A DNA stretch of 64,000 bases from Clostridia bacterium (GTDB taxonomy: Bacteria > Bacillota > Clostridia > Oscillospirales > QAKW01), in the NCBI GenBank assembly GCA_017464525.1, contig JAFTZM010000008.1:1-64000 (forward strand), in the 5' to 3' direction. Positions 7,698 through 15,740 of this stretch are shown piece by piece. Position numbers and translations under genes: made by a program. Numbering within the stretch: the first letter of the stretch is position 1; each line of letters opens with the position of its first letter. The notes below the pieces were generated by a model. It ran no database searches. It was not told the origin of the DNA and saw only the letters and a program-made list of their open reading frames with translations.

Positions 7698-8575
7698 AAA
7701 AAAGCGTTTCCACGGTAATGGTTCTGCTGGCGGCTGCCCTTTGGGGCAGTATGGGGCTGTTTGTGCGGTACTTCGGCGGCCTTGGGCTGGGATCCATGGA
7801 TATCGTGTTTCTGCGGGTGAGCGTGGCGGCGGTGTTGCTGCCGGCGGTGGTGGCCATTCTGCGGCCTGCCGCCTTTAAGATCCGGTGGAAGGATCTCTGG
7901 TGCTTTGCCGGTACCGGGCTGCTTTCCATTGCCATGTTCAATTTCTGCTATTTCAAGACTATGACCATGACCTCCCTTTCGGTGGCGGCGGTGCTGCTTT
8001 ATCTGGCGCCGGCCATAGTGGTGCTGGTCTCGGCCCTGTTGTTCAAGGAACGGATCACCCGGATCAAGGTGCTGGCCTGCCTGCTGGCCTTCGCTGGGTG
8101 TGTGCTGGTCAGCGATCTGCAGGGAGGCTCCATTCCCCCGCTGGCGCTGCTCACCGGCTTTCTTTCCGCCTTCGGCTATGCCATGTATAGCATTTTCAGC
8201 CGGCTGGCCATGGATCGGGGTTATCATTCCTTTACGATTTTACTGTATACCTTCTGGTTTTCCATTCTGGGGGTGGCGCCCTTTACCGATCTGCCCGGTA
8301 CCTTTGAGGCGGTTCGGCAGGGAGGCTGGCCGGTATGGGGAATGGTGTTACTGATGGGGATCGTGACAGCGGTACTGCCCTACGCTTTTTATACGCTCGG
8401 GCTGGCCGGGCTGGAGGCGGGAAAAGCCTCGGTGATGGCATCGCTGGAGCCGGTGGTGGCCACCTTGCTGGGAGCGGCCATCTTCCGGGAGATCCCTTCT
8501 TTGGTGAGTGCCGCCGGCATCCTGCTGGTGCTGGCGGGTGTGGTGCTTTTGAATGTTCGATTTAAAAAAGTGTGA
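7694..8575 (+). CDS. EamA/DMT-family transporter (10 membrane segments)
   Basis: 293 residues, almost entirely hydrophobic, with two repeats of about five membrane segments, the layout of EamA (drug/metabolite transporter) proteins. Typical elements are ALWGSMGLFVRYFGGLG near the N-terminus, ALLFKERIT at the end of the first repeat and AIFREIPS in the second. It probably exports a small metabolite or amino acid; the substrate is unknown. It starts with ATGA overlap to the epimerase gene and ends 23 nt inside the next gene. Note the MKKSVS start with seven A's, which supports the frameshift reading proposed for the gene at 5497. Confidence 0.9.
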   Translation: MKKSVSTVMVLLAAALWGSMGLFVRYFGGLGLGSMDIVFLRVSVAAVLLPAVVAILRPAAFKIRWKDLWCFAGTGLLSIAMFNFCYFKTMTMTSLSVAAVLLYLAPAIVVLVSALLFKERITRIKVLACLLAFAGCVLVSDLQGGSIPPLALLTGFLSAFGYAMYSIFSRLAMDRGYHSFTILLYTFWFSILGVAPFTDLPGTFEAVRQGGWPVWGMVLLMGIVTAVLPYAFYTLGLAGLEAGKASVMASLEPVVATLLGAAIFREIPSLVSAAGILLVLAGVVLLNVRFKKV

Positions 8576-9431
8576 GATATGCCCCCGCCGCTGCGGTATC
8601 GACCGGACCAAAACCGCCGGAAGATGCCGGGTGGGCGCTGAATTGATGGTTGCCCGGGCGGCGCTGCATTTCTGGGAGGAACCTCCCATCTCCGGGGAGC
8701 GGGGCTCGGGAACGGTATTCTTCGGGGGTTGTAATTTAGGGTGTGTCTATTGCCAGAACCGGCAGATCAGCCGGGGCGGTGTGGGCAAACCGGTGACGGT
8801 GGAGGTGCTGGCAGAGATCTTTGCGGATCTGGAGCGTCAGGGCGCCCATAACATCAATCTGGTGACCCCTACCCACTATGCGCTGTCCATTATGGAGGCG
8901 GTGGCGCTTTACGGCAAGCGCCTGCCTATCGTCTATAACACCGGGGGGTATGAGCGGCCGGAAATGATCCGGCTTTTGAAGGATACGGTGGATATCTATC
9001 TCACCGATCTCAAGTATGCGGAGGCATCTTCTGCGGAGAAATACAGCGGTGCTGTCGATTACCCCGTAGTTGCGCGCCGGGCGCTGGAGGAGATGGTCCG
9101 GGTAGTGGGCGCACCGGTCTTTGATGAGAAGGGAATGCTTCAAAAGGGCGTGGTGGTGCGGCTTTTGGTACTGCCCTCCCTGGAGCATGAGGCCATGATG
9201 AATCTGAGATATCTGAAGGAGACCTTCGGAGATTCGGTGATCCTCAGCCTGATGAATCAGTACACCCCGGTGGGGGAAGATCTGCCGGAGGAATTGCAGG
9301 AGCCCTTGGCGGCCGCCGCCTATCATACGGTGGTGGAATATGCCCGGGGGCAGAACTGGAACATTGCTTATATTCAAGAAGGAGAAACCGCAAAGGAGAG
9401 CTTTATTCCTCCTTTCGGGAATGAACTATGA
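8553..9431 (+). CDS. Radical SAM protein of the PflA-like (COG1313) type
   Basis: 292 residues. The radical SAM motif is CNLGCVYC in GGCNLGCVYCQN (about residues 57-64), binding the 4Fe-4S cluster and SAM. An N-terminal Cys group (CEICPRRCGIDRTKTAGRC) could hold a further metal site. Later motifs NLVTPTHY and VYNTGGYE are typical of the uncharacterised PflA-like group, not of true pyruvate formate-lyase activase. Its target is unknown. It overlaps the transporter gene by 23 nt and the following ymdB-like gene by 4 nt, so it is cotranscribed. The start is chosen because the sequence homologous to the family begins right there (MFDLKKCEIC). Confidence 0.88.
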   Translation: MFDLKKCEICPRRCGIDRTKTAGRCRVGAELMVARAALHFWEEPPISGERGSGTVFFGGCNLGCVYCQNRQISRGGVGKPVTVEVLAEIFADLERQGAHNINLVTPTHYALSIMEAVALYGKRLPIVYNTGGYERPEMIRLLKDTVDIYLTDLKYAEASSAEKYSGAVDYPVVARRALEEMVRVVGAPVFDEKGMLQKGVVVRLLVLPSLEHEAMMNLRYLKETFGDSVILSLMNQYTPVGEDLPEELQEPLAAAAYHTVVEYARGQNWNIAYIQEGETAKESFIPPFGNEL

Positions 9432-10207
9432 TCTTACTGTGCTTGGGAGATGTGGTCTCCGCTGCCGGGATCGAGGCGCTGCATAAGGCCTTGCCGGCGC
9501 TCAAACGTAAATACCGCCCTGATTGCATCGTCATCAACGGGGAGAACAGCGCCATCGGCAACGGCGTTGATCGCTCTGCCATGGAGGCGCTTTTTTCCAT
9601 GGGGGCCGATGCCATCACCGGGGGTAACCATTCCTTCCAGCGGAAGGGGGCGGAGGAGCTTCATGAGGAAAACCCCTTTCTGCTGCGTCCCGCCAACTGG
9701 CCGGGGGATCCCTTTGGCCGGGGAACCTGCCGGGTGGATATGGGGGCGTATGATCTGCGGGTCATTTCCCTGCAGGGGGCGCTTTTTATGAACAAATGTG
9801 AGAATCCCTTTTTGGTGCTGGATCAGCTGCTGAAGGAGGGGACGCCCCGGGATCTTACGGTGGTGGATTTCCATGGGGAGGCCACCGCCGAAAAGCAGGC
9901 CCTTGCCCGGTATGCTGATGGGCGGGTGGCGCTGGTGTTCGGCACCCACACCCATGTGCAGACCAACGATGCGGGGGTGCTCCCCAAAGGCACCGGTTAT
10001 CTTTCCGATATCGGAATGTGCGGTGCGGAGCATAGCATTTTAGGGAAGGGGCTGGAGCCCTGCATCCATAATTTTATCGATCCCGACCACCGGATGAAGA
10101 TCACCGATGCGGAAGGGCCGTTGATGGTCAACGGGCTGGTGGCAGAACTGGATGAAAAAACAAAGCGCTGCAAGAGGATCGAGCTGATCAATCTCCGGGA
10201 GATATAA
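9428..10207 (+). CDS. ymdB: YmdB-family metallophosphoesterase
   Basis: 259 residues. The metal-binding motifs of the YmdB/TIGR00282 family are present in order: GDVV near the N-terminus, INGEN, GGNH, DFHGEATAEK, GTHTHVQTND and SDIGMCG. Members are cytoplasmic di-metal phosphodiesterases acting on 2',3'-cyclic or cyclic nucleotides; in Bacillus, YmdB affects biofilm and motility decisions. Its usual neighbour rny (RNase Y) is not here; instead it sits at the middle of this operon with ATGA overlap to the radical SAM gene and 1 nt before the next gene. The first motif reads GDVVSAAG where many homologues have GDVVG.PG, a minor variation. Confidence 0.9.
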   Translation: MILLCLGDVVSAAGIEALHKALPALKRKYRPDCIVINGENSAIGNGVDRSAMEALFSMGADAITGGNHSFQRKGAEELHEENPFLLRPANWPGDPFGRGTCRVDMGAYDLRVISLQGALFMNKCENPFLVLDQLLKEGTPRDLTVVDFHGEATAEKQALARYADGRVALVFGTHTHVQTNDAGVLPKGTGYLSDIGMCGAEHSILGKGLEPCIHNFIDPDHRMKITDAEGPLMVNGLVAELDEKTKRCKRIELINLREI

Positions 10208-10208
10208 T

Positions 10209-12368
10209 ATGCCATTATCTGCAAGAGCAATACGAAAACAACTGATGATCTTAAAGCCGCTGATGAGCGGGATGTCGCTGAAAGCGATCCGTAAGGGTCA
10301 GAATATGATCGGGGAGCTGATGGAATCCAGATTCCGCAAGCAGGTCCTGCTGAAGAATCATGATTTTTCAGCCTTTCGCGGGGCATGGATCATGCCCAAG
10401 GATCAGCGCCGTGAGGGGGTCCTTCTTTATTTGCACGGGGGCGGTTATACCTGCGGCGATCTGGAATATGCCGCCGGCTTCGGTTCTATGCTGGCGGTGC
10501 AGACCGGTACCCGTGTTTTTTGTGCCGCTTACCGGCTGGCACCGGAAAACCCATTTCCGGCGGCGGTGGAGGATGCCCTTACCGCCTATCAATATCTGCT
10601 GGAGAAGGGGTATTCCAATATCACCCTCTGCGGTGAGAGTGCGGGGGGCGGGCTTTGCTATTCCCTTTGCCTGAGGCTTCGGGAGCTGGAGCTGCCCCTG
10701 CCCTGCGGGATCATTGCCATCTCCCCTTGGGTGGATCTGACCGCCTCCGGGGCCTCCTATCAGGAGAATCGGGAGGTGGATCCCTCCATGTCCCAGGAAC
10801 TGCTGCGGTTTTTTGCCGAAAGCTATACCGACGATGCGGCCCATCCGCTGGTTTCTCCGCTTTTCGGAGAATTGGAGGGGATGCCCCCCTCCCTGATCTT
10901 TGTGGGCGGGGACGAGATCATGCTGGATGATGCCCGGCAGCTCCATGAGCGGCTGGAACAGGCGGGCTGCAAAAGCCGGCTGATGGTGGCGAAGGAGCGG
11001 TGGCACGCCTATCTGCTTTACGGCCTGCAGGATGATCGGAAGGATCTTTCTGCCATAAACCGGTTTTTAAATCAGGTGATGGCCAAGGAAAACAAGCTGA
11101 AATGGATGCCGCTGGACAATGCGGCCAAGATCTATCCCGCCGCCCGGCGGCAGAATTGGAGCAATGTGTTCCGCCTTTCTGCCACCCTTCGGGAGCCGGT
11201 GGAGCTGCCGGTGCTGCAAAGTGCGCTGGATATTACGGTGCGCCGCTTCCCCTCCATTGCCGTGCGGCTGCGGCGGGGCGTGTTCTGGTACTATCTGCAG
11301 CAGCTAGCCGAGGTGCCGGAGGTCATGGAGGAAAGCAGTTATCCCCTCACCCGGATGTCCAAGGAAGAGACCAGAAAGTGTGCCTTCCGGGTCCTTGTTT
11401 ATCAGCGGCGGATCGCCATTGAGATCTTCCATTCCATTACCGACGGCAACGGGGCGCTGATCTTTCTGAAAAGCCTGGTGGCCGAGTATCTACAGCAAAA
11501 GCATGGCATTAAGATCCCGGCAGAGTGCGGGGTCTTGGGCCGGCTGGAGGAGCCCTCCGAGGCAGAATTTGAGGATAGTTTTCAGAAATATGCCGGGGAG
11601 GTCACCGCCTCCCGGCAGGAAAATACCGCCTGGCATTTCGGCGGCACGCCGGAGCCGGCAGGCTTTTTGAATGTGACCTGCTTTCAGCTGCCGGTGAGGG
11701 AGGCCCTGGAAAAGGCCCATGAATATGGGGTGAGCCTGACTGCCTTTTTAACTGCGGTGATGATGCAGGCCTTGCAGCAGCTGCAGAAGGAGAAGGTGCC
11801 CAACCGGAAAAAGCGCAAGCCCATTAAGGTGCTGATCCCGGTGAATCTGCGCAAGCTTTTTGAAAGCCGGTCGCTGCGCAATTTTGCCATGTATACCACC
11901 CCGGAGATCCTGCCGCAGTTGGGGGAATACTCCTTTGAGGAGATCTGCCGGGTGATCCATCATTGGATGGGGGCGGAGATCACGCCCAAGCAGATGAGCA
12001 AGATGATCGCCACCAATGTGAACAGCGAAAAATATCTTATTGTGCGGGTAATGCCGCTGTTTATTAAAAATATTGTGATGAAGGCCATTTTTGATACGGT
12101 GGGAGAACGGAAATCCTGCCTCACCCTTTCCAATCTGGGGGCGGTACAGCTGCCGGAGGTCATGAAGCCTTATGTGGAGCGGATGGACTTTATCTTAGGG
12201 GTGCAGGCCTCTGCCCCCTATAACTGCGGGGTCATCTCCTATGGGGATACCCTGAACATCAATTTTATCCGCAACATCAAAGAGTCGGAATTGGAATATC
12301 ATTTTTACCGTGTGCTGCAGGAGCTTGGCCTGCCGGTGCAGGTGCAAAGTAACGGGAGGGATAAATGA
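10209..12368 (+). CDS. Fusion of HSL-type esterase and condensation-like acyltransferase
   Basis: 719 residues in two parts. Residues ~1-300 form an alpha/beta hydrolase of the hormone-sensitive-lipase group: oxyanion motif HGGGYT, nucleophile in GESAGG, Asp in GGDEIMLDDA and His in ERWHAYLLYG. Residues ~310-719 resemble the condensation/alcohol-acetyltransferase superfamily: the active-site motif HSITDG lies near residue 410, with a VLIPVNLRKLF segment later. No signal peptide. The fused protein would hydrolyse one ester and transfer the acyl group, or remodel a lipid or glycolipid. Start is 8 nt after GGGAG. It overlaps the following zinc-ribbon membrane protein by 4 nt, and the two probably act together at the membrane. 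The activity itself is inference. Confidence 0.8.
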   Translation: MPLSARAIRKQLMILKPLMSGMSLKAIRKGQNMIGELMESRFRKQVLLKNHDFSAFRGAWIMPKDQRREGVLLYLHGGGYTCGDLEYAAGFGSMLAVQTGTRVFCAAYRLAPENPFPAAVEDALTAYQYLLEKGYSNITLCGESAGGGLCYSLCLRLRELELPLPCGIIAISPWVDLTASGASYQENREVDPSMSQELLRFFAESYTDDAAHPLVSPLFGELEGMPPSLIFVGGDEIMLDDARQLHERLEQAGCKSRLMVAKERWHAYLLYGLQDDRKDLSAINRFLNQVMAKENKLKWMPLDNAAKIYPAARRQNWSNVFRLSATLREPVELPVLQSALDITVRRFPSIAVRLRRGVFWYYLQQLAEVPEVMEESSYPLTRMSKEETRKCAFRVLVYQRRIAIEIFHSITDGNGALIFLKSLVAEYLQQKHGIKIPAECGVLGRLEEPSEAEFEDSFQKYAGEVTASRQENTAWHFGGTPEPAGFLNVTCFQLPVREALEKAHEYGVSLTAFLTAVMMQALQQLQKEKVPNRKKRKPIKVLIPVNLRKLFESRSLRNFAMYTTPEILPQLGEYSFEEICRVIHHWMGAEITPKQMSKMIATNVNSEKYLIVRVMPLFIKNIVMKAIFDTVGERKSCLTLSNLGAVQLPEVMKPYVERMDFILGVQASAPYNCGVISYGDTLNINFIRNIKESELEYHFYRVLQELGLPVQVQSNGRDK

Positions 12369-13063
12369 TGTATTGTATCAAATGCGGGGTTCAGCTGGCA
12401 GATTCTGAGACCCAATGCCCTTTGTGCAGGACCCGGGTATTTCATCCCGATCTTCCCTGCGGCGGGGGCGAAGCGTTATATCCAAAAGAAAAGTATCCTG
12501 CCGCCCGAAGAAGATCCTTCTGGCCGCAGGCCATGCTGACGGCTATTTTCTTGCTGCCGCTGCTGACAGTGCTTTTGTGTGATCTGCAGTTTAACGGCGG
12601 GGTCACCTGGTCGGGCTATGTGATGGGGGCGCTGGTGGCGGCATATGCCATCTTTGTGTTACCCACCTGGTTTAAAAGATACTATCCGGTGATCTTTGTT
12701 CCCTGCAGCTTCGGTGCGGCGGGGCTTTACCTGCTTTATATTAATTTGTTCACCGGGGGAGATTGGTTTCTGAGCTTTGCTCTCCCCCTGGTGGGCGGGG
12801 TGGGGATCCTGGTAACTGCGGTGGTCACCCTGATGGTGTATCTGCCCCGGGGCCGGTTCTATATCTTCGGCGGCGCCTTTATGGCGCTGGGCATCTTTAT
12901 GCTGCCGGTGGAGCTTTTGATGGATGTGACCTTTTCGGCCTTTAACTTTATGGGCTGGTCCTTCTACCCCATGGTGGCGCTGGTACTGCTGGGCGGGCTG
13001 CTGATCTTTCTGGGCATTTGCCGCCCGGCAAGAGAGACCATGGAACGAAAATTTTTCCTCTAA
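12365..13063 (+). CDS. Zinc-ribbon membrane protein (DUF6320-like)
   Basis: 232 residues beginning MMYCIKCGVQL, with CIKC and CPLC pairs in the first 25 residues forming a zinc ribbon, followed by six hydrophobic segments (from about residue 55 to 225). This layout is that of the DUF6320-type proteins found next to esterase-acyltransferase fusions in Firmicutes. It is the last gene of the operon; ATGA overlap with the fusion gene suggests a fixed stoichiometry. Role unknown, probably a membrane partner of the acyltransferase. The C-terminus ends close to a palindromic intergenic element. Confidence 0.8.
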   Translation: MMYCIKCGVQLADSETQCPLCRTRVFHPDLPCGGGEALYPKEKYPAARRRSFWPQAMLTAIFLLPLLTVLLCDLQFNGGVTWSGYVMGALVAAYAIFVLPTWFKRYYPVIFVPCSFGAAGLYLLYINLFTGGDWFLSFALPLVGGVGILVTAVVTLMVYLPRGRFYIFGGAFMALGIFMLPVELLMDVTFSAFNFMGWSFYPMVALVLLGGLLIFLGICRPARETMERKFFL

Positions 13064-13090
13064 ACGAAAAGGCACCCTCAGTTAGGGGAT

Positions 13091-13206
13091 ATTCACCCTG
13101 AAAAGAATCCTTTTGGCGCAATACTTCGTTAAAAATGCTCGCCATCCGTCAGGATGCCTGCGCTTTTTGCCTTGTCTTGCATCCAAACTGATCCCATTCA
13201 GGGTGC
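13091..13206. repeat. Long imperfect palindromic intergenic element
   Basis: The left arm 13091-13124 (starting ATTCACCCTGAA) is complementary, with several mismatches, to the right arm 13174-13206 (ending TTCAGGGTG). Between them, 13131-13168 is itself a hairpin (AAAAATGC...CGCTTTTT around GCCATCC/GGATG). The whole region can fold into one long stem. It contains no start codon with a ribosome-binding site. It looks like a mobile palindromic repeat of the REP/MITE kind. An outer pair GGCACCCTCA (13071-13080) and GAGGGTGCC further right (near 13340) is also inverted. Confidence 0.55.
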
Positions 13207-13251
13207 CACAGGCAGTTTTGAGACACAGATTTTTTGTTCAGGTACAATGAC

Positions 13252-13289
13252 AAAAATCCCGCAATGCTGACGCATTACGGGATTTTTTT
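13252..13289. terminator. Bidirectional terminator hairpin
   Basis: Stem AAAAATCCCG-c-AATGC, loop TGAC, GCATT-a-CGGGATTTTT, followed by T's on the + strand and preceded by A's (T's on the minus strand). It can end the + operon that stops at 13063 and the minus gene 13359-13724. Confidence 0.8.
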
Positions 13290-13358
13290 CGTTGTGTATG
13301 GGAGGAAAAGATGGTTTCAAAACCGATCTTCCCTATTTGAGGGTGCCCTATGGATGCC

Positions 13359-13724
13359 TTAATTGCTTTTTAACTGATAGCAATGGGTTTCGGTAATATC
13401 GCCCCAGCCGCCGGTGTAGCCTTTGTCCACTTCCTCGGAATGGGTGTGGGTGGATTCGTCGGCAAAGAGAAAAAGATGCTCGGCATAATAGCAGCCCACC
13501 GCTGCGTTGCCCTTCAGCACGATGGTCTCCGGCGGGATGGACAGCGTTTTGCGGTTTTTGATCTCGTTGTGGTCAATGCCGCTATCGGAACGGGGAATGC
13601 ATTCCCAATAAAGATGATAGCCGATGCTCCATTCCTTTGCCGCCTGCAAAAGAAGCGCTTCCTCCTCCGGGGTTGCTTCTGCCGGGGTCAGGGCCTCGGG
13701 ATCGGTCAGTTTGTAACAGTTCAT
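13359..13724 (-). CDS. Hypothetical protein, 121 residues
   Basis: A minus-strand gene with good expression signals: promoter TTGACA/TATATT with 17-nt spacer just upstream, AGGTGG before the ATG, and a terminator hairpin after it. The product is acidic and soluble (MNCYKLTDPEALTPAE, many Glu, His and Tyr), without signal peptide or membrane segments. I do not recognise a family. The ORF on the opposite strand over the same bases (13383-13751) has no such signals and is taken as a shadow. Because of the promoter I believe the gene is real, but no function can be given. Confidence 0.65.
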   Translation of the reverse strand: MNCYKLTDPEALTPAEATPEEEALLLQAAKEWSIGYHLYWECIPRSDSGIDHNEIKNRKTLSIPPETIVLKGNAAVGCYYAEHLFLFADESTHTHSEEVDKGYTGGWGDITETHCYQLKSN

Positions 13725-13755
13725 GTCGATGCCACCTTTGTTTGTTGTTGATTAT

Positions 13756-13784
13756 AATATAGCAAATGAGGGAGCATCTGTCAA
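13756..13784 (-). promoter_or_regulatory. Promoter of the 121-residue hypothetical gene
   Basis: On the minus strand: -35 TTGACA (13784-13779), 17-nt spacer, -10 TATATT (13761-13756). Consensus -35 and near-consensus -10, 32 nt before the start codon. Confidence 0.75.
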
Positions 13785-13931
13785 GGGCGGAGGGGCGGAA
13801 ATGGCCGATGGCCGGCAACGGCGAACCCTTCGTGCTGCTGACTCTGGGCATCCCAAGCCTTATCGCAGGTTTGGGAGCCCGCCGACTGAACCGCCATTCC
13901 TGCGGAATGCGGATCAATCGGTACCGGAAGC

Positions 13932-13965
13932 AAAAAGAGACTCTCCTGAGGAGAGTCTCTTTTTT
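13932..13965 (-). terminator. Terminator downstream of tRNA-Leu
   Basis: Stem AAAAAGAGACTCTCC, short loop, then the exact complement ending in T's; it lies 3 nt beyond the 3' end of the tRNA on the minus strand and can work in both directions. Confidence 0.8.
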
Positions 13966-13967
13966 GG

Positions 13968-14053
13968 TGCCGGTGACCGGGATCGAACCGGTACGGGTAT
14001 CGCTACCCACGGGATTTTAAGTCCCGGGCGTCTGCCAGTTCCGCCACACCGGC
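13968..14053 (-). tRNA. tRNA-Leu (anticodon UAA)
   Basis: On the minus strand the 86-nt sequence starts GCCGGTGTGGCGGAA and ends CACCGGCA. The acceptor stem is GCCGGTG/CACCGGC (7 bp). The anticodon loop ACTTAAAATC carries TAA. A long variable arm (TGGGTAGCGATACCC) marks a class II tRNA, and the T arm has GGTTCGATCC. The CCA tail is not encoded. All arms pair, so it looks functional. It has its own promoter and terminator. Confidence 0.95.
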
Positions 14054-14062
14054 GTAACTGAA

Positions 14063-14091
14063 AGTTTACCACAAAGACTTCGGTTTGTCAA
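14063..14091 (-). promoter_or_regulatory. Promoter of tRNA-Leu
   Basis: Minus strand: -35 TTGACA (14091-14086), 17-nt spacer, -10 TAAACT (14068-14063), 9 nt upstream of the tRNA 5' end. Confidence 0.8.
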
Positions 14092-14099
14092 TGAATTTC

Positions 14100-14128
14100 T
14101 TGTCAATCAAGTAAATGTATGATATAAT
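14100..14128 (+). promoter_or_regulatory. Promoter of the CocE-type hydrolase gene
   Basis: -35 TTGTCA (14100-14105), 17-nt spacer, -10 TATAAT (14123-14128), 22 nt before the start codon. It lies back to back with the tRNA promoter. Confidence 0.8.
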
Positions 14129-14150
14129 TTTTAATATGGAGGTGTTCTTT

Positions 14151-15710
14151 ATGAAGGCTTTCTTTGAATATTTAGCGTTTAACCAAGCGAAGCTTTTTAC
14201 GGTGGTCTGCTTGCCTGAAGACGCCGGTCAATTTCCGACAGTTATTTATCGCAATCCCTATGTGGACGATGCCGAGGGGCAAACGGAGGAAGAAATCTGC
14301 GCTGATCTCTTGTGTAAACATGAGGGCTGGATGGAGAACGGATATGCTGTCGTTTTTCAACATTGCCGGGGAAGAGGAAAAAGCAGCGGCGATTGTATCC
14401 CCTACATTAATGAAAGAGAGGACGGGCTTTTCCTTCAGGATTGGATCAGAAAGCAGCCGTTTTACAACGGGGAGCTGTATCTCTGCGGCGGCAGCTATAC
14501 ATCATCGGTACATTTTGTAACGGCGCCTTTTGCTGAGGATATCAAGGGCGCTATTCTGGAGGTGCAGGATTGCGAGCGATATAACTGCAACTATAGAAAT
14601 GGGTTTTATAAGATGGGGCTGCACGGCGGCTGGTATGTGGGGATGTATAAGAAAAAGAGCGGTCTTAAAAAGAATTTCACCCCCGCTGCCTACAACATGC
14701 TGCCGTTATCGGCTTTTTCCGAGACTGTTTTCGGAGAAAAAGCAGTGGATTTTGATGAGATCTTAAAGCATCCCTCCAAAAAGGATCCTTTTTGGAGCAC
14801 CCGTTACGGTGGTGGAGAGGCGCATGAGGCAATCAGGCACGCCGATATTCCGATCTTATTGGTGACAGGATTTTATGATATTTATACCGGTGGCGTTTTT
14901 GAGATGTGGAAATCTCTTGATGAGCCCACAAAATCAAAGTCTGCCCTTGCCGTTCACCCCTTTGATCACAGCGGTTCAGGGGAAAAGCAGCCGATCTGCT
15001 TTGAGAACGGGGTGTTGAAAAATGAGTTTAAGGATTACCGTATTCGCTGGCTGAATGCCATCAGAGGGAAAGAGGCTGTTCCTTTTGAACGGGGCAAGGT
15101 GACCTATTATAAGCTGTTCGGCAATGAATGGTGTACCGATGCTTTTGAAGATGGAGAAAATAACAGTATCATTTCGTTAGGGAAAGGCGAAGTCACCTAC
15201 CGCTATAATCCCTATGACCCTGCATCTTTTAAGGGCGGTCTTTCTGCCAATTTCGGCGGAAACGCCTGGCAGGATCCGCCGAATTCCAGATACGATATTA
15301 TTAGTGTATATTCCTCCGAATTTACGGAGGATACCTTCGTCAAGGGAAAGATGAAAGCGAAGTTGAAAGTAAGCTCCAGCTGCGAGGACACCTGCTTTTA
15401 TGTAAGAATAAGCCTTTGCAAAGCCGAAGGTGATTACGGCTTGCGGGATGATATTAATCAAATTTCCAATTTCTGCAAGAATTACACGCCCGGAAATGAA
15501 TTGGAATTGGAATTTTCTTTTGATGAACACGCTTTTGTGATCGGCAAGGGAGAAAAACTGCGCATCGATATTTCATCCTCCGCTTATCCGCATTATGTTC
15601 GGCACACGAATCAAAAAGGGCTGTTTTCGGAGCAAACTACTGCAAAAATAGCCGATAATACGGTCATACTTCATCAATCGTATATTGAAATCCCCATTGT
15701 AGTAAAATGA
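14151..15710 (+). CDS. CocE/NonD-type hydrolase (X-Pro dipeptidyl-peptidase family)
   Basis: 519 residues from the ATG at 14151, 7 nt after GGAGGTG (14138-14143). The longer frame from 14115 is rejected because it runs through the promoter -10. The N-terminal alpha/beta hydrolase domain has GRGKSSGD, a nucleophile in CGGSYTSS, Asp in TGFYDIYTGG and His in HPFDHSG. The C-terminal ~200 residues form the beta-jellyroll of the X-Pro dipeptidyl-peptidase/CocE family (ends LRIDISSSAYPHY). No signal peptide, so cytoplasmic. Family members cleave esters, amides or N-terminal X-Pro dipeptides; the substrate here is unknown. It is a single-gene unit between its own promoter and a terminator. Confidence 0.88.
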   Translation: MKAFFEYLAFNQAKLFTVVCLPEDAGQFPTVIYRNPYVDDAEGQTEEEICADLLCKHEGWMENGYAVVFQHCRGRGKSSGDCIPYINEREDGLFLQDWIRKQPFYNGELYLCGGSYTSSVHFVTAPFAEDIKGAILEVQDCERYNCNYRNGFYKMGLHGGWYVGMYKKKSGLKKNFTPAAYNMLPLSAFSETVFGEKAVDFDEILKHPSKKDPFWSTRYGGGEAHEAIRHADIPILLVTGFYDIYTGGVFEMWKSLDEPTKSKSALAVHPFDHSGSGEKQPICFENGVLKNEFKDYRIRWLNAIRGKEAVPFERGKVTYYKLFGNEWCTDAFEDGENNSIISLGKGEVTYRYNPYDPASFKGGLSANFGGNAWQDPPNSRYDIISVYSSEFTEDTFVKGKMKAKLKVSSSCEDTCFYVRISLCKAEGDYGLRDDINQISNFCKNYTPGNELELEFSFDEHAFVIGKGEKLRIDISSSAYPHYVRHTNQKGLFSEQTTAKIADNTVILHQSYIEIPIVVK

Positions 15711-15711
15711 G

Positions 15712-15739
15712 AAAGCCCGGCATCAGCCGGGCTTTTATT
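15712..15739. terminator. Terminator between convergent genes
   Basis: AAAGCCCGGC, loop ATCA, GCCGGGCTTT followed by TATTTT. It lies right after the CocE-type gene stop and just before the end of the convergent minus-strand oxidoreductase gene. Confidence 0.85.
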
Positions 15740-15740
15740 T

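Noticed and set aside
13383..13751. Plus-strand ORF of 122 codons
   Set aside because: It is antisense to the minus-strand gene 13359-13724, which has a consensus promoter and ribosome-binding site.
13752..13967. Plus-strand ORF running into the tRNA region
   Set aside because: Its end is the reverse of tRNA-Leu and the terminator; no independent signals. I see nothing functional in 13785-13931.
14115..14150. Upstream ATG for the CocE-type hydrolase
   Set aside because: This stretch contains the promoter -10 TATAAT and the Shine-Dalgarno sequence of the true start at 14151.
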